Source: Cristatella mucedo (Eukaryota > Bryozoa > Phylactolaemata > Cristatellidae). From it: a stretch of 64,000 nucleotides of DNA. The notes beneath the pieces are model-generated. The model did no database searches and was not told the DNA's origin. It worked only from the letters and a program-made list of their open reading frames with translations. This document shows, one piece after another, positions 22,930 through 36,399 of this stretch. The stretch spans positions 1,329,001 through 1,393,000 of the forward strand of contig WPIO01000084.1 in NCBI GenBank assembly GCA_009760855.2. Reading direction: 5' to 3'. Position 1 is the first letter of the stretch. Each line of letters starts with the position of its first letter. Made by a program: the position numbers and the translations under genes.

Positions 22930-24445
22930 ACCTACCAGCTCCAGGATAGTCAAAAGGGGTGACATTTCTCACTTAGACTAGCCGGATTCAGATGTGCAAA
23001 CGTTGGCTCATTTGTTGAAAATGCTTGCAAGCAAGTTCCAGTCATGTTTTAGAGCTAATTACTCCACTGAGTCAGCATCACTTCGGGTTTATAACGACCA
23101 TCTAAGAAATGCAGACTTAGTTTAGGTTTCTCTGATAGTTTTGCTCGATCTTTCGGCAGCGTTTGATGCTATTAATAACCGGACCCTTCTCCAGCACCCC
23201 CATCTAGCCTGGGTATCACCGGCACTGCACTGCAATTGTTCTTGTTCTAAACCAGTGGAAGATCCGAGATATTGATGTCTGCAACAGTCGTCCGAGGAGC
23301 CTCTAAAGTATGGGCATCCACAAAGCTCCATGCTTGGTCACTTCTTTTTGCAATTCATACTCTTCCCTTTGCCGATCTAATCGCCAAGCACAGTCAAGGC
23401 TTTAATTTGTATGCAGGTGACACACATCTATACCGGTGCTTTTATCCATTCTGGCATTCCAGTCTGTTAAACTCCCATGCTGCATGTATTGCTGACATTT
23501 GCACTTAAGGGTAACGAACTGTCTCAAATTGAATGACAATAAAACAAACTTGATAGTTATGAACAAACCAAGTGTTATTCGGAATGGCAGGCCTAATCCT
23601 CAAAACGGGCTCTGCCAGCAAATGTTTTGTAGCATCTGCACAAAATCTGGGTGTCATGTTCCAAAGTGACCTTCCATTAGATGTCGACATCAGTCAACCC
23701 TATCTACTTTCGGCTACATAGCACTCCAAAATTTTGGGCCTGCTTAAGCAGTGATACCACATCTAAGCTATTACATGCATTTTTTGACATCCCGTCTCGA
23801 TTTCTTTAACCTCCTTACAGTTTTTCCGGCCTGTGCGATAAGGCACTTGCAGCTGGTGCAAAAACTCTGCAGGTAGGTATGCCTGTCATTAACTTCACAG
23901 TTGCTACATCACCCACTTCTCGAAGACCCGCATTGGCTCCCCATCAAGTAGGGTATCAACATCAAGGTTTGTCACTTACTTTTAGGCTTCCTAATTCTTG
24001 TGCTCTAGCCTACCTATCCAAACCACGTCCTAATCTGACCAGGCATCCATCGTGCCACCAACTCTTCTGGCTCAAGTCGCTTAGCTGTGCCTTCAACCAA
24101 CCTGAAATCCTTTGGAGACCACACATTTAGTTTGTATGCTCCAAAATTAGGAGACTCATTTCTAACTGACATCACGACATTCCCTGACTTGACAGCATTG
24201 AAAAACAGCTTCACAGTTTTCTCATTGTATTTGCTGGGTCCTTGTGATTTGTCCTTTGTGTGCACAACCGTGCAGCCACTCTGCATGACTAGCACTATCG
24301 TTACTATCGTACTAATCACTAACCATGCTGGACATGCTTCCTTAGCAGCATATTTAAGGGAGACATTTAGCCTAGGGAGACATTTAGTTCTCCTACGATG
24401 CTGCCTTACAACTGGTTTTTATTATTATTTTAATATTATTATTAT
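22930..24445 (+). mobile_element. LINE family A, longest RT-spanning copy
   Basis: Frame-broken translation gives the palm region (SLIVLLDLSAAFDAINN-like, SLLFAIHTLPFADLIAKHSQ, FNLYAGDTHLYRC, with GD where the catalytic motif expects DD), then LNDNKTNLIV and the C-terminal HWLP-type block. Ends in (ATT)n at about 24445. The YAGD change and the breaks mark it as dead. Confidence 0.8.
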
Positions 24446-24622
24446 TGAAGTTCCAGTTCCTACCATATTTAGCTGAACTAAAAAAATAAATGAACCGCTC
24501 AGCTCTTGAGCTCAGACAATTGCTTTATCAAATGAATATACGATGCAATGATTCTCTGTTTCTAAGTGTTTGAATGTATACTGAAAAAATGGTTGAAACA
24601 TGGCTTGTGTTTATATGCACGG

Positions 24623-24732
<110 letters not shown>

Positions 24733-25780
24733 AGGCTGTTATTCTGACATTATTTTGGGTTGCTTAATATAGTAAACAAATCAGTCCTCCTTTTGTTTAC
24801 TTTGACTTATGAATTCATTTGTTATCCCGATTTTTCTTCCCAACTATGCATCCTTGTGAAGCATCGGTGGTCTACATAAGCCGAATTGTGACTGCTGGCT
24901 ATGTAAAGCTATTTTTTTCTGGGTGGTGAGTGCTATTTCCCAATTGAACCTATTGGTGGGGTCCCAGGTCCCCACAAAGGCCCCATGCTCAAAGTGAATT
25001 TTAATTAATTATTTTCTAGAAAAAAGTCAAAATAACCAGAAAAACCTGATATTCAGTTATACCTGTCACGTTAGAAACGGAGGAGGCCAACGCAGTTTCC
25101 ACATCTGCTCACGGCGCCTTACACGAAGTTCGCAAAGACAAAACTGGCGGTTGGTGTCGAAATGCCAAAGACGAAGCACAGACGCCCGAAGAACCCCCCC
25201 CCCTGCTCTACAGCCTGGCCAGACCTTAGACTAATGTCTTTCTTCGCCAGCAAGTAGATAATAAAAATTGAACTCTGATCGAGGTATAGCTTTGTTGACC
25301 AAAAGAAGACGATCGAGCTTATAACGAGTGATAGCTGACCATTATTTGTGGCGTTATAGAGTTTTGCTAGACCTGGGTTCTTTTGGGTACTTGGGTCCCC
25401 GTCCAATAGGTTCAATTGCCTAAATCTCTGTAGTATGGAGCATGGCAATTATTTCCATCAAACTGTACTACTCTATGAGCCAATAGACAGGTTAATCTGG
25501 AGCTGTTTATTTCAGTTGCACTTTGTCGAGCATGTCCATTTGGTTCACTCTGAAAATCTTCTAAGTGACATTATAGGGGATGTGCTGTTCATTACATTAC
25601 AATGGTGCGTGTGGTCTTACCGACATCCGTATCAATTACGGTTTGAGCTAGGTTTGAAGACATTAGGATTTACACGTAAGTCGTAGAAAGCTACTTAATT
25701 GTTTCATGTAGGCACACTGACTTCTAAGTAGAAAACGAAACAGCATACCGATGCAAGCACCAAATATGTGGCTATTTTAG

Positions 25781-25966
25781 GAGCTGCTACAGTCTCTGTA
25801 TGATCATACCATAGACTTGCTGAACAAGAAAAGAGTTGCCGTCAACTTCCACGACAGATATGAGAACTTCAGCAACATGGCTGCCAGCTGCATAGACTGG
25901 ATGATGGATCTACAGAATAGAATTTCCGAACAAGATACTACAAACATGGATCTTGAGTCTGCTAAG
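25781..25966 (+). CDS. giant gene exon E28 (spectrin repeat)
   Basis: 62 codons, phase 0 to 0, TTTTAG|GAGCTG to AAG|GTATAG. Peptide ELLQSLYDHTIDLLNKKRVA, then NMAASCIDWMMDLQNRISEQ with helix-A Trp. Confidence 0.85.
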
Positions 25967-26539
25967 GTATAGTGATCCTGAATAAACCTGGATGAAAAAT
26001 CTGATAAAAAATCGTGTATAACCACTGGTGTGCTAGGATGTTCTCTGCTCTTTTTTGGCTGCTGCCAGTACATACTGGTGTGTAAATGAATGCAGGCTGC
26101 TACTAATTAAAGCAATGAGTTCGAGGGCCACCTTTCCAGGCAAAATGTATTTGGTCAGTGAGTAGTTCACAGTGAGGACCGTGCATGCAACTGGTTACCC
26201 ACCACTTCGCAGGGCATGCAATTCGGAATGCTCTGCAAACATATCGTATTCAGATATTGCAACTAGCCGTACCTGTGTTTGGCTGAATTTCCTTACTTTG
26301 TAGCTCACCTGGGTAGCCGGTCCGGGCTAATTCTAGTGCATTTACCAAGCTTAAGTTTAACGAATGATGCTATCGAGCAGTATTAGTGAGCCATTGTTTC
26401 TGCTGCACCCGAATTCTTGTCACGATAGTGTATCAGCAATTTGTTTTTAGGGTCTCTTAACAATAAGACAGCAATAAATGTCTGGTTTCAGTAGCCCGTG
26501 TCGTTTTTCGTGATTTGTGGATGTGCAAGCAGTAAGCAG

Positions 26540-26596
26540 TCAGTCGATCAGACAGTTGGTGAACAGTATGCTGTCGTTTCGGAAGCTGTTTGCCGG
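26540..26596 (+). CDS. giant gene exon E29 (short)
   Basis: 19 codons, phase 0 to 0, AGCAG|TCAGTC to CGG|GTAGCT. Peptide SVDQTVGEQYAVVSEAVCR. The acceptor is one of several closely spaced AGs. Confidence 0.55.
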
Positions 26597-26661
26597 GTAG
26601 CTACACATTTCTGCATGACCCTGCTGTCCATGCTCTCATTATTCAACTCTCAATTTTACAG

Positions 26662-26859
26662 TCAACTGATGAGCTACACCGCAGTGTGGTTCTTTACATT
26701 GAGTGTCATGCATCAGCTGTGACTGACATCGCTAACGAAGGCAAATTCCTGTGTAATGCACTGGAGAACCCAGAGATTCGACAACACGTTGACCGGATTT
26801 GTCAGCATATGAGGACATCGTACGTTGAACTGGTATCGGCAGCCCATCGAAAAGCTGCA
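26662..26859 (+). CDS. giant gene exon E30
   Basis: 66 codons, phase 0 to 0, TTTACAG|TCAACT to GCA|GTAAGG. Peptide STDELHRSVVLYIECHASAV, then HVDRICQHMRTSYVELVSAA. Confidence 0.85.
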
Positions 26860-27544
26860 GTAAGGCTGCTTTTATTCATCAGGCTATCACTGACATCTTG
26901 TCACCAGACTCCCCGTTACTCACAAATTACATTGCAACTTTGCATTACCAGACGTCTGTAGCTGTATGCGATCGATCATGTCATGTAGACAACGGATGGA
27001 GATACATATATACATTACCATACACCGATAGGTGTGCCCATGCCAAACTGTTAGCCGGATCCTAATCGAATAGCATTTTGTGTGTAAAGAAAAGAGGTAA
27101 AACAATTACCAGTGCAGGGCACTGCATCTATAAGATCACTTGCATTCTGCTAGTTAGTGCAGTCCTTCATTTTTCCTTCATCTGTGGGAACCGAGAAGTA
27201 GTTCCCGAATGGGTTAGAAAGGTTAGCATGACTAGCAAGCGAGCTCCAGCATTGCTGACCGTCGTTTTGCTGCCAGCCCATCATACCGACTGCCCTGTAA
27301 CTAATCAGGGCATCTCTTTGATCAAAGTGATGTAGCCGTACACTGCTACATTGAGTACTATCCTGAATGTACACTAGCTCTGTTTAATAACCTGACAGAT
27401 TATCAGAAAAATCCTACCATTTCAGGTTTTTGAATCTCTAGTCCATTGAGCCTGTATGGATATTACACAGGTCTGCATCAGAAACCCATCCTTGCATTCA
27501 CCTCTGCATGATATACCAGGCTGCATCTCGACAAAAAACATGAG

Positions 27545-27660
27545 GACTGAAGTGTGTGACACTGGAGAGTTTTCAATTGTGCACTCAAAGCCTCGGCGGG
27601 TTTCGGTGTACGGTCAGTAGCCAACCGGTTCATGAAATCACTGAAAGGAAGCAGCAAATG
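27545..27660 (-). mobile_element. LINE family B 3' tail fragment
   Basis: gagagttttcaattgtgcac, tcaaagcctcggcgg and ggtcagtagccaac match the reversed family B tail. Confidence 0.6.
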
Positions 27661-28677
27661 TTCACATGCTGATCAGTAGATCAAAAATAAGGTGTATTTT
27701 AATGAGGATGTTGCCATGAGATCTTTTGTGGTTTTGTAATTTTCAAGTCGATGGGCCGTACACTCGATATTGCTGCAATTGTGTGCTGACTAGAAATTTC
27801 TTCTGCACTGCCGACCAAATTTGACCAACCCTAATCTTGGTTCTATGCAAGTTTGCACAAGCCTCGAGTTTGCCTTGGCAGAATGCCTTTGAAACGTAAA
27901 TACCCGAAAGATTTATGTATGATTTGCTTTTTAATTTGCTTCCTTAGTATGGCTGCATGCCTATTTTAGATGGTTGAGGCTAATCTAGCTGCAACGGATA
28001 AATTTAGAACAAACTTGAGGGTTTTTGCTGAATTTCGGAAGTCCACTACAAGCATCGGTAATTAGTCTAGATTTGTGAGATCCAATAAGTTGTTAAGAGC
28101 CTTTACTAGCTGGTGCAAAAATGACCAATGCCCTACCATATAAGTGGTCTGTGCCACCTTAACTGTGCCACCTTTTCAGACTAGTAGCATGCAAAGGCTA
28201 TTGGCTGGGACTTGTCTGCAAAATAAGAGAGAATTAATGATGATGGCTTCCATGTTTCAAAGTAAAGTTTTGAATAACAAAGGCCGCCCATTTTTGGTGT
28301 ATCAATCGAAACAATTTCCTTTCATAATTACCCAAATGTCTTTACACATATAAAGAAAAGTGTACCCTGTGCCTTTTTTTTCATGTCAGCTGCTAGCGGC
28401 TCAGCCATGCATTGCAAATTTAAAGGCTGTTCATGTGATCCAGCAGGCTTAAATGGCACTGTAAAAAAAGCACTGCCAGAAGTTTCATGTTGCAACAACT
28501 TATTCCCATATAACCATGGTAAAGGAGTCAGGCTGGTCCCGTAAGCCAAGCTGCAAAATACGTATAATGCGAGATTGTAGAAGTGAAGAATGTAAAGTCT
28601 CAATGGCAGAAAGCGCTGCACAGCCATGTTGGACTTGAGCATCAACCTTGAATTCTGATTGAGCAGTTTTCTTTCAG

Positions 28678-28836
28678 ACACTTGAGCAAGTCATTGAGCT
28701 TCAGACGCTCAAGCTGGAGGCAGCCTTTACTCGGACATGGTCACAAGTAAAGGTGCGGCAACTCGAAGCAGCACTAGAGCATCGGCGGTCTCCATTCGAT
28801 CGTAGGTCAACTCGGTTACTTGCTGCAGCATTCCAG
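28678..28836 (+). CDS. giant gene exon E31
   Basis: 53 codons, phase 0 to 0, TTTCAG|ACACTT to CAG|GTAGGT. Peptide TLEQVIELQTLKLEAAFTRT, WSQVKVRQLEAALEHRRS; coiled-coil-like with Trp. Confidence 0.85.
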
Positions 28837-29308
28837 GTAGGTTTTATTTTCCTTGAAATGAGCACGGCCAGAAGCATCGCGCTGAACAATAGTGTAGCGA
28901 TCCCCCACAAAGCAGAATGCGATATCAAGTAATGGAGCAGCAATTCCGATCACGTTTAGGTGGCCTGATCGCCGGAAGAATGCATCAACACCTGTTCAGC
29001 AGTCATGTGACAGCTCTGTAGAGAAGATCCTCCCACCTCCATCATATTGTCCCCATTAGTAATAAAACAAAGACCACTCAGATTCACGTAGTTAGGGTTT
29101 GATTGGTGGCAACCCAGCATGAATGCTTCGCATGCCGGTACTCTTTGCAAGGAAATTAGGGACCAGGGTTTTTGTGAATAGGTAATGTTTGCCATTACTA
29201 ATAGGAATAGCTAGACACCTATTGATGCAAGAGCTGATGCTAAACTTCCAAATTTGTCAGCTTCATTTTATTGTCGCCATTTTTAAATAGGCTATTTGTT
29301 CTTTTTAG

Positions 29309-29526
29309 TATGACATTGATTCTTTCACAGCGACTTATAAGGAGCTAAGAACGAAAGCACAGAACCTCATTGCCAAAAATTCTGATTATGCACTCGATAC
29401 TGAAGAAATAATGTCTTTGGTTTCTGCTCAAAGTAATTTGCTTTCTGACACATACCAAGAAATGTGTAAGCAGCTGGAGAAGAACAATTCAACTCTGGAC
29501 TGCCTTGTCGAATGTGAGAACTTCAT
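29309..29526 (+). CDS. giant gene exon E32
   Basis: 218 bp, phase 0 in and 2 out, TTTTTAG|TATGAC to CAT|GTAAGC. Peptide YDIDSFTATYKELRTKAQNL, TEEIMSLVSAQSNLLSDTYQ, then EKNNSTLDCLVECENF. Spectrin-like, without the Trp. Confidence 0.85.
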
Positions 29527-31077
29527 GTAAGCACAACTTAAGTGGCAAAGTTTTATTTTCTGTTTTAACCCTGGCACTGCTGCTTTGGGCTACCTTTGGT
29601 CTAGTGTTTAATGCTGGTGATTCTGAAACTGAAGTTCAGGCTGAAATCTACTTGCAGAAATATTTTACTAAGCATATTATATTATGCCCTCTGCCACACT
29701 CTGTGTGGCTCGTGAGCAAGAGGTAAACTAGTCGTCGATGTAACTGGCCTCCCCAACTGGCACCAAGTGTGCTGCTATTTCTATGAAGTAAATACTGGTC
29801 ATGTGACCGTTTTATGCTAGCTGCCTCTCGTTGTCACATTATGGTGCTGGTGCGGCAATTTCATGAAACGATCACTTTTTTAATCTTAATTTTTCTCCTT
29901 GTTCCTTGCATATTCTTATTTGAATAGTCACAGTTGCACTAGAGCGATAGAGGTTGCCTGTACAAGTCTGTAACTCTGATGCATACACTAGCAGCACTCA
30001 CATCTAGCTCCCCCCCCCGATCAACAGATCAACAATCTGCTTTACCTTGCCATGCAAATAAATAGTATGCTGTGACCTCTCTATATATGTTATTTCGCAG
30101 TATCGGTACATTCAAACAAATCGAAAGCATGACCCTTCCTGTCAGGGTTATGTGCATCCATTTATATATACATCTAAATACATAGCTGGCACGAAAACTT
30201 GGCAATCAAAACATAACCATCAACATTTTAGCGTTGCATTGACTTCTGGATGATAAAACTTAATCAAACGTTGGATCATGCATGAGATACCAACATAAAT
30301 TTGTGACAAATCGTTCATGTTACCACCTTAATTTCTCACCCTGTGCAAAAAGGCAAAATGACCATGTCATAGGAATTTTTAAGAATATTTCTGGCTTGCC
30401 ACTAGAAAGATATTTAGTATTAAGATATTTATTATTTTAGTATTTAGTAGTAGGATATTTAGATATTTAGTAGCGTCGTCTGAGCTCTGCAAAGTACGAT
30501 TTACTGGATGTATCAAATACCTGCTTCTATAAAAATGTATATCAGCAGCTATCCTAGGCATTTTCTCAACAATATTCAAAAGTGCTATTATGAACATGTG
30601 CAACCATTAGCTTGACGTCGTTCGAAATGATGCAAGAGATCGACGATGCAGCAGAAAGGAAAAACTAGCCAACATTTTCTGATAAACAAGTAACTAAATA
30701 ATTATTTTATATTATTTCCTATGTCTTAACTCACAGAGTTGTCAAGTGCATTTACTAAATTGAGCTACCATCTCCCAACGGTCTTTACTCTCACAGTTAT
30801 CAAATGCATTTACTAAATTGAACTACCATCTCCACAGCTCATTTTTCATTTGGAAAAGGAGATGACTGGCTTCTCATTCTAATTGCATTTTTTTATTTCT
30901 TCGTTAGTCTCGAACCAGTCGTTTATATGTCTGATCATGTGCAAAACCGGATGTCTCAATCCTTGAACATTTCTATACAATATTAACCTTCAAAGTGACA
31001 AATCCAATAATTCACCGCAAATGCTTATTTCCTGCATCCGGGTTCTTATATACTTGTAAGCCTTCCTCCCTCCCCCA
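29527..31077 (+). other. large intron, no exon seen
   Basis: AT-rich sequence with a 58-bp tandem duplication near 30733-30838; otherwise nothing I can support. Confidence 0.5.
30733..30838. repeat. tandem duplication, about 58-bp period
   Basis: Two copies of a unit containing gcatttactaaattgagcta and ccatctcc, a few mismatches apart. Confidence 0.85.
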
Positions 31078-31240
31078 TTAAGCCCAAGGGTAGGGCCCTA
31101 GCACTTCTCAACCCAAGTCGTGGGTTCGAGTCTTGCTGAACGCAATTCCTTATTGCCCGATGCAATCGCGAGGATAGCAGCTAAGGCCCTTCCGCTGCTT
31201 TACAAACTAGGCTATGCAATCAGTCGGCCTTTTCTTTTTT
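31078..31240 (+). mobile_element. SINE family 1
   Basis: Box A-like aagcccaagggtaggg, box B gggttcgagtc, then attccttattgcccgatgca and ggatagcagctaaggc. More diverged than the 15088 copy. Confidence 0.65.
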
Positions 31241-31410
31241 ACCTTGGCCTTCATATTTTCAGATGAACATTATAGGGCCCTCCGATTGCAGAGCAGGAGG
31301 ACAGTTTAGGCACCGCAGCAGCTCCTCTTATCATAGCCTTTGCAGTTATGAGCTCGTGCATAAGAATATCTGTTTTCATGTATCTGCATTGGTGATTTAT
31401 ATTTTTGCAG

Positions 31411-31606
31411 CAATATATGCATCAGTATTAAGAACGAGGCAGACCTGATCGTGCCAAACGCTCAGATGTCCAGTATTGATCTCTTGAATTTGCATGTGCA
31501 CCAATCTTCCTTAACGCATCTGGCAGACAATGCCTCTACCAACTTAATCGAATTGCGATCACTCCTCTGCGATTCAGCTGGAGTTTTTGCACATCACAAG
31601 GCAGAG
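31411..31606 (+). CDS. giant gene exon E33
   Basis: 196 bp, phase 2 in and 0 out, TTTTTGCAG|CAATAT to GAG|GTATGC. Peptide NICISIKNEADLIVPNAQMS, SLTHLADNASTNLIELRSLL. Confidence 0.85.
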
Positions 31607-33114
31607 GTATGCTGATATCCTTGCTCTGTAAACAGGAATTATCAGTGTGCTTTTTAATTTCCAGTCTTTGTCAGACCACTGCAAATTGCTGGTTTGTGTC
31701 ATTCATGTTAATTTGAATATTCGACCGATCTGCCCATCTAAGCTCTTAGCAGCTAATTTTTAACAGCTAGGTAGATGCTACTTTATAACAATACTAGAGC
31801 CAATAAATAAATAGAGAACAACTCGCAAGTCCTTCAGGTATAAAACCTGCGTATTTATACTCCCGTGTGCTTTGTACAGGCAGTAAACACATTTTTAATT
31901 TAATTTTTGGCAGTAAACTTATTAAGCATAAACATCTCTTTTTTAAGTAGAGGTCAGCTGACAGGCTGACGCTAGGAATAGTTATAAGGTCTTAATGCCT
32001 AGTAACAAATTGGCTCCTTCTTCAACTAGATTAAGGTTCGATATTTAGTATATTTTCCAAAATTAAAAAAGTTAGATCATAACTGATTCCCTTCTAAATG
32101 AGCATCACTTTTGGACAGAGCCGCGACTATTATCGACTACATGTGATGAAGTGACTTAAATGATGAGTGGTGAGCTCAAAGTCGGAGAGTAAGCTCAACT
32201 TTATATCCAAATATAAAAACAAGCACATTATGCTGATAGGACATTGCTCCACCTTTTCCTGGTGAATCTTGCACAAGATCTTCTACAACTGAAGTACTGA
32301 AATCTTCTGGATTAATCTGAATGACTCTTTTAGGCGATACAAGTTTTTCTGTCACAGCTACCTTGCTGAGTCGTTTCAGGAACCTTTTCCACTTAATGCC
32401 CCACTTAGGTAATTTGACTGCTAGTAAGAGAAGTCATGTACAAGCTCCACGCAAAACAATCTTAAGCTTGCTGCTGTTGCCGAGCACTGAATTTTTCTTC
32501 AAGATCTTGTTCTCGATATTGACCTGAGATAGGCATGGCCTCGAGCCCTTTCCAGACGCTCGGTCGTATGCATATCGTCGTATCGGTCGTATGCAGCGTT
32601 TAGCAGGGGATTTTTTTTTTGCCATCCATACATACTCCCATCTTAGCGAATCTGAGCCCTACTGATCTGAAGCTCAGCAGAGTTCATGCCAAGGTCTGAG
32701 CAGAACTGTTGTCACCGAACTCTCAAGCTTTTCATGTGCTGAGACGTGATTTGTAACAGTGTTCCCAAGGAGACCAAGGTTCTGTAGGTCATCGCCGTAA
32801 TTCTCCTAGCCTCCGAGGTAGCTTGCAGCAATTGCAACCATTGTCGAAGAGTGATGTTCTTACCTCGGGTTTAGAGTTGTTTCGATTAACCGTATATAGA
32901 TCTTAGAGCATTGGTATTAACACTGCCAGGGTGCTTGCTCTGGTGGAGCATTAATTACAATTAGGACTGAACTTATTGACATCTGTGCATGGGCTGCCGT
33001 GATTTTGAAATGAAGATATAATTTAGAATTCAACCTATGAGTTCTCGGCTGTCTTCTGATTTACATGTGCCAGCAGGTGTACCGGCATATACAGTCGTCC
33101 CTTGCAACTTCGTG

Positions 33115-33465
33115 CTTCGACTTTCACGCTTCACTCTATCCCGTTTTTGTATGGTTCCAAAGCCTGGAACTCACTCCCAACTTGCGTCAGAACATCCCCT
33201 GACTTGACCACATTTAAAAAGAAATTGAAAACACCCCTATTTCGGACTTTGTTTAGTGGGTCCCTGTGATTCGTCCTTCATGTGCTTATTATGCGTGCAG
33301 ACACCGTGCATGCTGCCACTAACCACACTTGCATGCTGACCTTGTGCATGTCATCCCTAACCATGTTATTCTTGTTGTTCATTGAGCATGCTACCACTAG
33401 CCATTTGATCGTGCTTCCTTTGCTGAGGGCGCTTTATCAAGTGCATTATTATTATTATTATCTTC
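33115..33465 (+). mobile_element. LINE family A 3' end
   Basis: Has cccctgacttgaccacattt, tttagtgggtccctgtgatt, ctgagggcgctttatcaagt and a terminal ATT run. The polymerase part is almost gone. Confidence 0.75.
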
Positions 33466-34359
33466 AATTAAAAGTTGATCGAGATGGGGAAATGATATAG
33501 CATTATATACCCCCTGCATCACTATTAAAATTAAAATTACTGTACGTATGGGCTGTTGGTCTATATATTCGAGCACCCCCACAAATCCTTCAACGTCAGG
33601 TGGTGCCTCATTGAGAGTAGTAACCTTGCTCTTCTTTGACTAGCAGTAAACCTCTTCATTATCATCGAACAAATTGAACTATTTTCACAAGTTAGTGGTT
33701 ATGTGTAAAAAGTGTGTGTGTGTGTGTAATAAATGTACATTTATAATAATAATATGATATTTGCAACTTCTAATACGTCTTATTATCCCTTACTTTGTCT
33801 AATATATTGGGTAATACCGGTGAATGGTGACTAAAAGAGTGTTATTTCTTGTCCAGAGGCCTTTAATAATGTTAAAACCGAATTAGAGGTCGTGAACAAG
33901 TTTTCTTTGCTCTAGTTACACAAATATTTGATTTATACATAAAGAATCGTACTTCGCGGAAATTCACCTATCGTGGCAGAGTCTGGAACCGATTAACCGC
34001 AATAAACGAGGGTCTATAGTACTGCTGTATCCCTTTAGTTAAGGCTACCAGCAATGATAACCTGTTGCATGGTGACTGTTTCCTATATTATTATCGTATG
34101 TGACATGCTATTTCCACCATAAACTTTGATGAAAAGAGTATGTATGCCAGGTTACGAAAGCCTTAGGTAACGAACTGTCCAGGTTACAAACTCTCAGGTT
34201 TGGTGAAAAACATGACTCGTGTCATGAACTGAACCCCTGTATGGCTTGTAGGAGCTTCACAATTATCCAGGCATCATAAAGCCTTTGAAAAGATGAGCTG
34301 TCACAGATTTCCAAAAAGCACCAGAAGGCAAAATAATCCATACCAATTTATTAAAATTA

Positions 34360-34530
34360 AAATTAGCTGATTTAACAGCCTCATTTATATAGTGGCAGAA
34401 GAGCTTTAGTGGCTATCACCACCACCTGCAGTGGACAATAAAGGATCGCCAATTGCAGAATTCGAACCCATGACCAGGTAGTAAAGAGCAAGCACCTTAC
34501 CTCCTGGGCACAGACCCAGGGGCTACCATT
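34360..34530 (-). mobile_element. SINE family 1 (reverse)
   Basis: Reverse copy: gctgatttaacagcctcatt, ggctatcaccaccac, aaaggatcgccaattgcaga, then gaattcgaaccca (box B reversed). Confidence 0.75.
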
Positions 34531-35109
34531 TATAGAGGGTGTCAACTTACGGCGATTTTAGCGTTAACTTGAGCATCGAAGGTGCTAATGAGGGACCATT
34601 ACATCTTCTCCCGAATCCCTAACATTTTAAACATTATTGAGTCTTTATTCCTATTATGTTTCTAATTCAGGACCGATTTTCCACTGGACTCTAGAAAAAA
34701 ATGCATATCTTTTCGGGTAGTACATTATTGGAAATCACGTTCCAGGTTAGTAAATCAGTCCAAAAACGGATTAGGTTCACAACCCGGGACCCACAGTAAT
34801 TGCCTGAGTTTTAATATATGTATGGTTTGCAGATATGCAGCAGTAGCTACTGCTGCACTTGCCTTTTCACTTTCTTAAATGGAAGGAGAGGCATATGCCC
34901 TGGCCGGCTTATGTGTGCTTTTCCAAAAGCCTTGTCGAGTCACGGAGTTTTAATCTTCGAAGCTTTCCCCCTCGTGGCAAGCAGTGGTGTCAATGGTAAT
35001 GGTACTATGAAATGCTATGCAGATTTCATAGAATCCCAGTGAATAAGTAGGTTGCAGAACACACACTGGGAGAAAACACTGCACACAGTGTCGACAGTGA
35101 AATACGTGT

Positions 35110-35111
<2 letters not shown>

Positions 35112-35180
<69 letters not shown>
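35112..35180. repeat. (AC)n microsatellite
   Basis: About 65 bp of AC, with acacgc at the left edge. Confidence 0.95.
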
Positions 35181-35181
<1 letters not shown>

Positions 35182-35439
35182 CACTTTACCTCAGGTAGAC
35201 ACTTTAAAGTGAGAAGCATAGCTGAAGCATAATAGGTCTGTGTTGTGTGGTGCCTTCAGTCTCCTGGCGAGTTAATGTATTTTCCTCTGATTTTGTACAT
35301 GCAATCGATAACATCGGTGGTTCGTAGAGTGAGCTCGAGCATCATGTTCCTCAAGCTTTGTTTTCTAATTCACCATCTAGTTCTGTATGGTGAATCTGTG
35401 CCTTCTGTGCCAACTCGGCCAAGTGGTATTTTCTTACAG

Positions 35440-35538
35440 ATGCATGTACAGCTGAGCTCAGCAGAACGTGCACTCGAGGTCGCAATATCTGTATGCCGCT
35501 CCAACGAGGAAGCCATTACAGCTACTTGCATCGAATTA
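35440..35538 (+). CDS. giant gene exon E34
   Basis: 33 codons, phase 0 to 0, CTTACAG|ATGCAT to TTA|GTACGT. Peptide MHVQLSSAERALEVAISVCR then SNEEAITATCIEL. Confidence 0.8.
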
Positions 35539-35847
35539 GTACGTAATTATCTCTTCTGCATAATAATGCTACTTATTAGCTCGTGTATGCTTAGTCAATG
35601 CATGATTGACTGGCAAGCCGCCGGAGGCTTATTCGGCTGCTCACGTACTTAGCTGCCGATGTGCACTTTAAGGTGTGTTGGAAGACTGGCGAGCATGTTA
35701 GAACTGGGCTCACACCGTTTGCACCGAGCTGCCGAGTATGCTTATACGCTTGACTGCTGGAAGCTGTTACGTGGAGTTTTGACATCAGCATCTTGCCATC
35801 CACCTGCAGCACATATTTGACGAGTTTATTTATTTGGCGATTTATAG

Positions 35848-36036
35848 ATTATGCGGGGGATACTTGGAATACTCGAGTCACGACTCGACACAAGAGAGTC
35901 AGTTCTCTTTGACATCGATGTGGATCTGGCGTCCGGAAGCCTAAGCAAAGAGAGTGAAGTAACACTGCACCAGTTGGAGTTGGAGTCGTTGGCTCTGGAT
36001 TTGGAGGTCCAGCGACTGTCACGGTTGCCAGCAACA
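35848..36036 (+). CDS. giant gene exon E35
   Basis: 63 codons, phase 0 to 0, TTTATAG|ATTATG to ACA|GTCAGT. Peptide IMRGILGILESRLDTRESVL, then HQLELESLALDLEVQRLSRL, a Leu/Glu-rich coiled coil. Confidence 0.85.
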
Positions 36037-36399
36037 GTCAGTCATGTGCTTGGCATCGTGCCTTAAGTGCTAAAAAAATGCTGCTTTATTTGCCCGAGAC
36101 ATTCAATTTCAATCAAGTTGTAAGCCCTGTGCTTCAATCGTGCAATGTAATCCTTTTTAGCTGACATTCGAAAACATCCCAAGAGTCATTCCTCTTCAAA
36201 GGTATGCTAACGGCAGCACTTCGTGATGTCTGCATGCATGCTACTTTGTCTTTGGTGACTGAAACAATGTAAATAATAACAATTTACATAATGCCTGAAG
36301 GCCATAAAGCATGCTAATGCTGGGTAGAAGTCCGAATAGTTTTGATCCTGAAAAAGAGGAATGAGATGGCAACTCAAAGAAGTAGAACGCAAAACATGG

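Larger units (their letters stand above)
31607..35439 (+). other. long intron with scattered repeats, no exon seen
   Basis: Besides the LINE at 33115, the SINE at 34360 and the AC array at 35115, the sequence is AT-rich with no splice-supported reading frame. Confidence 0.5.
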
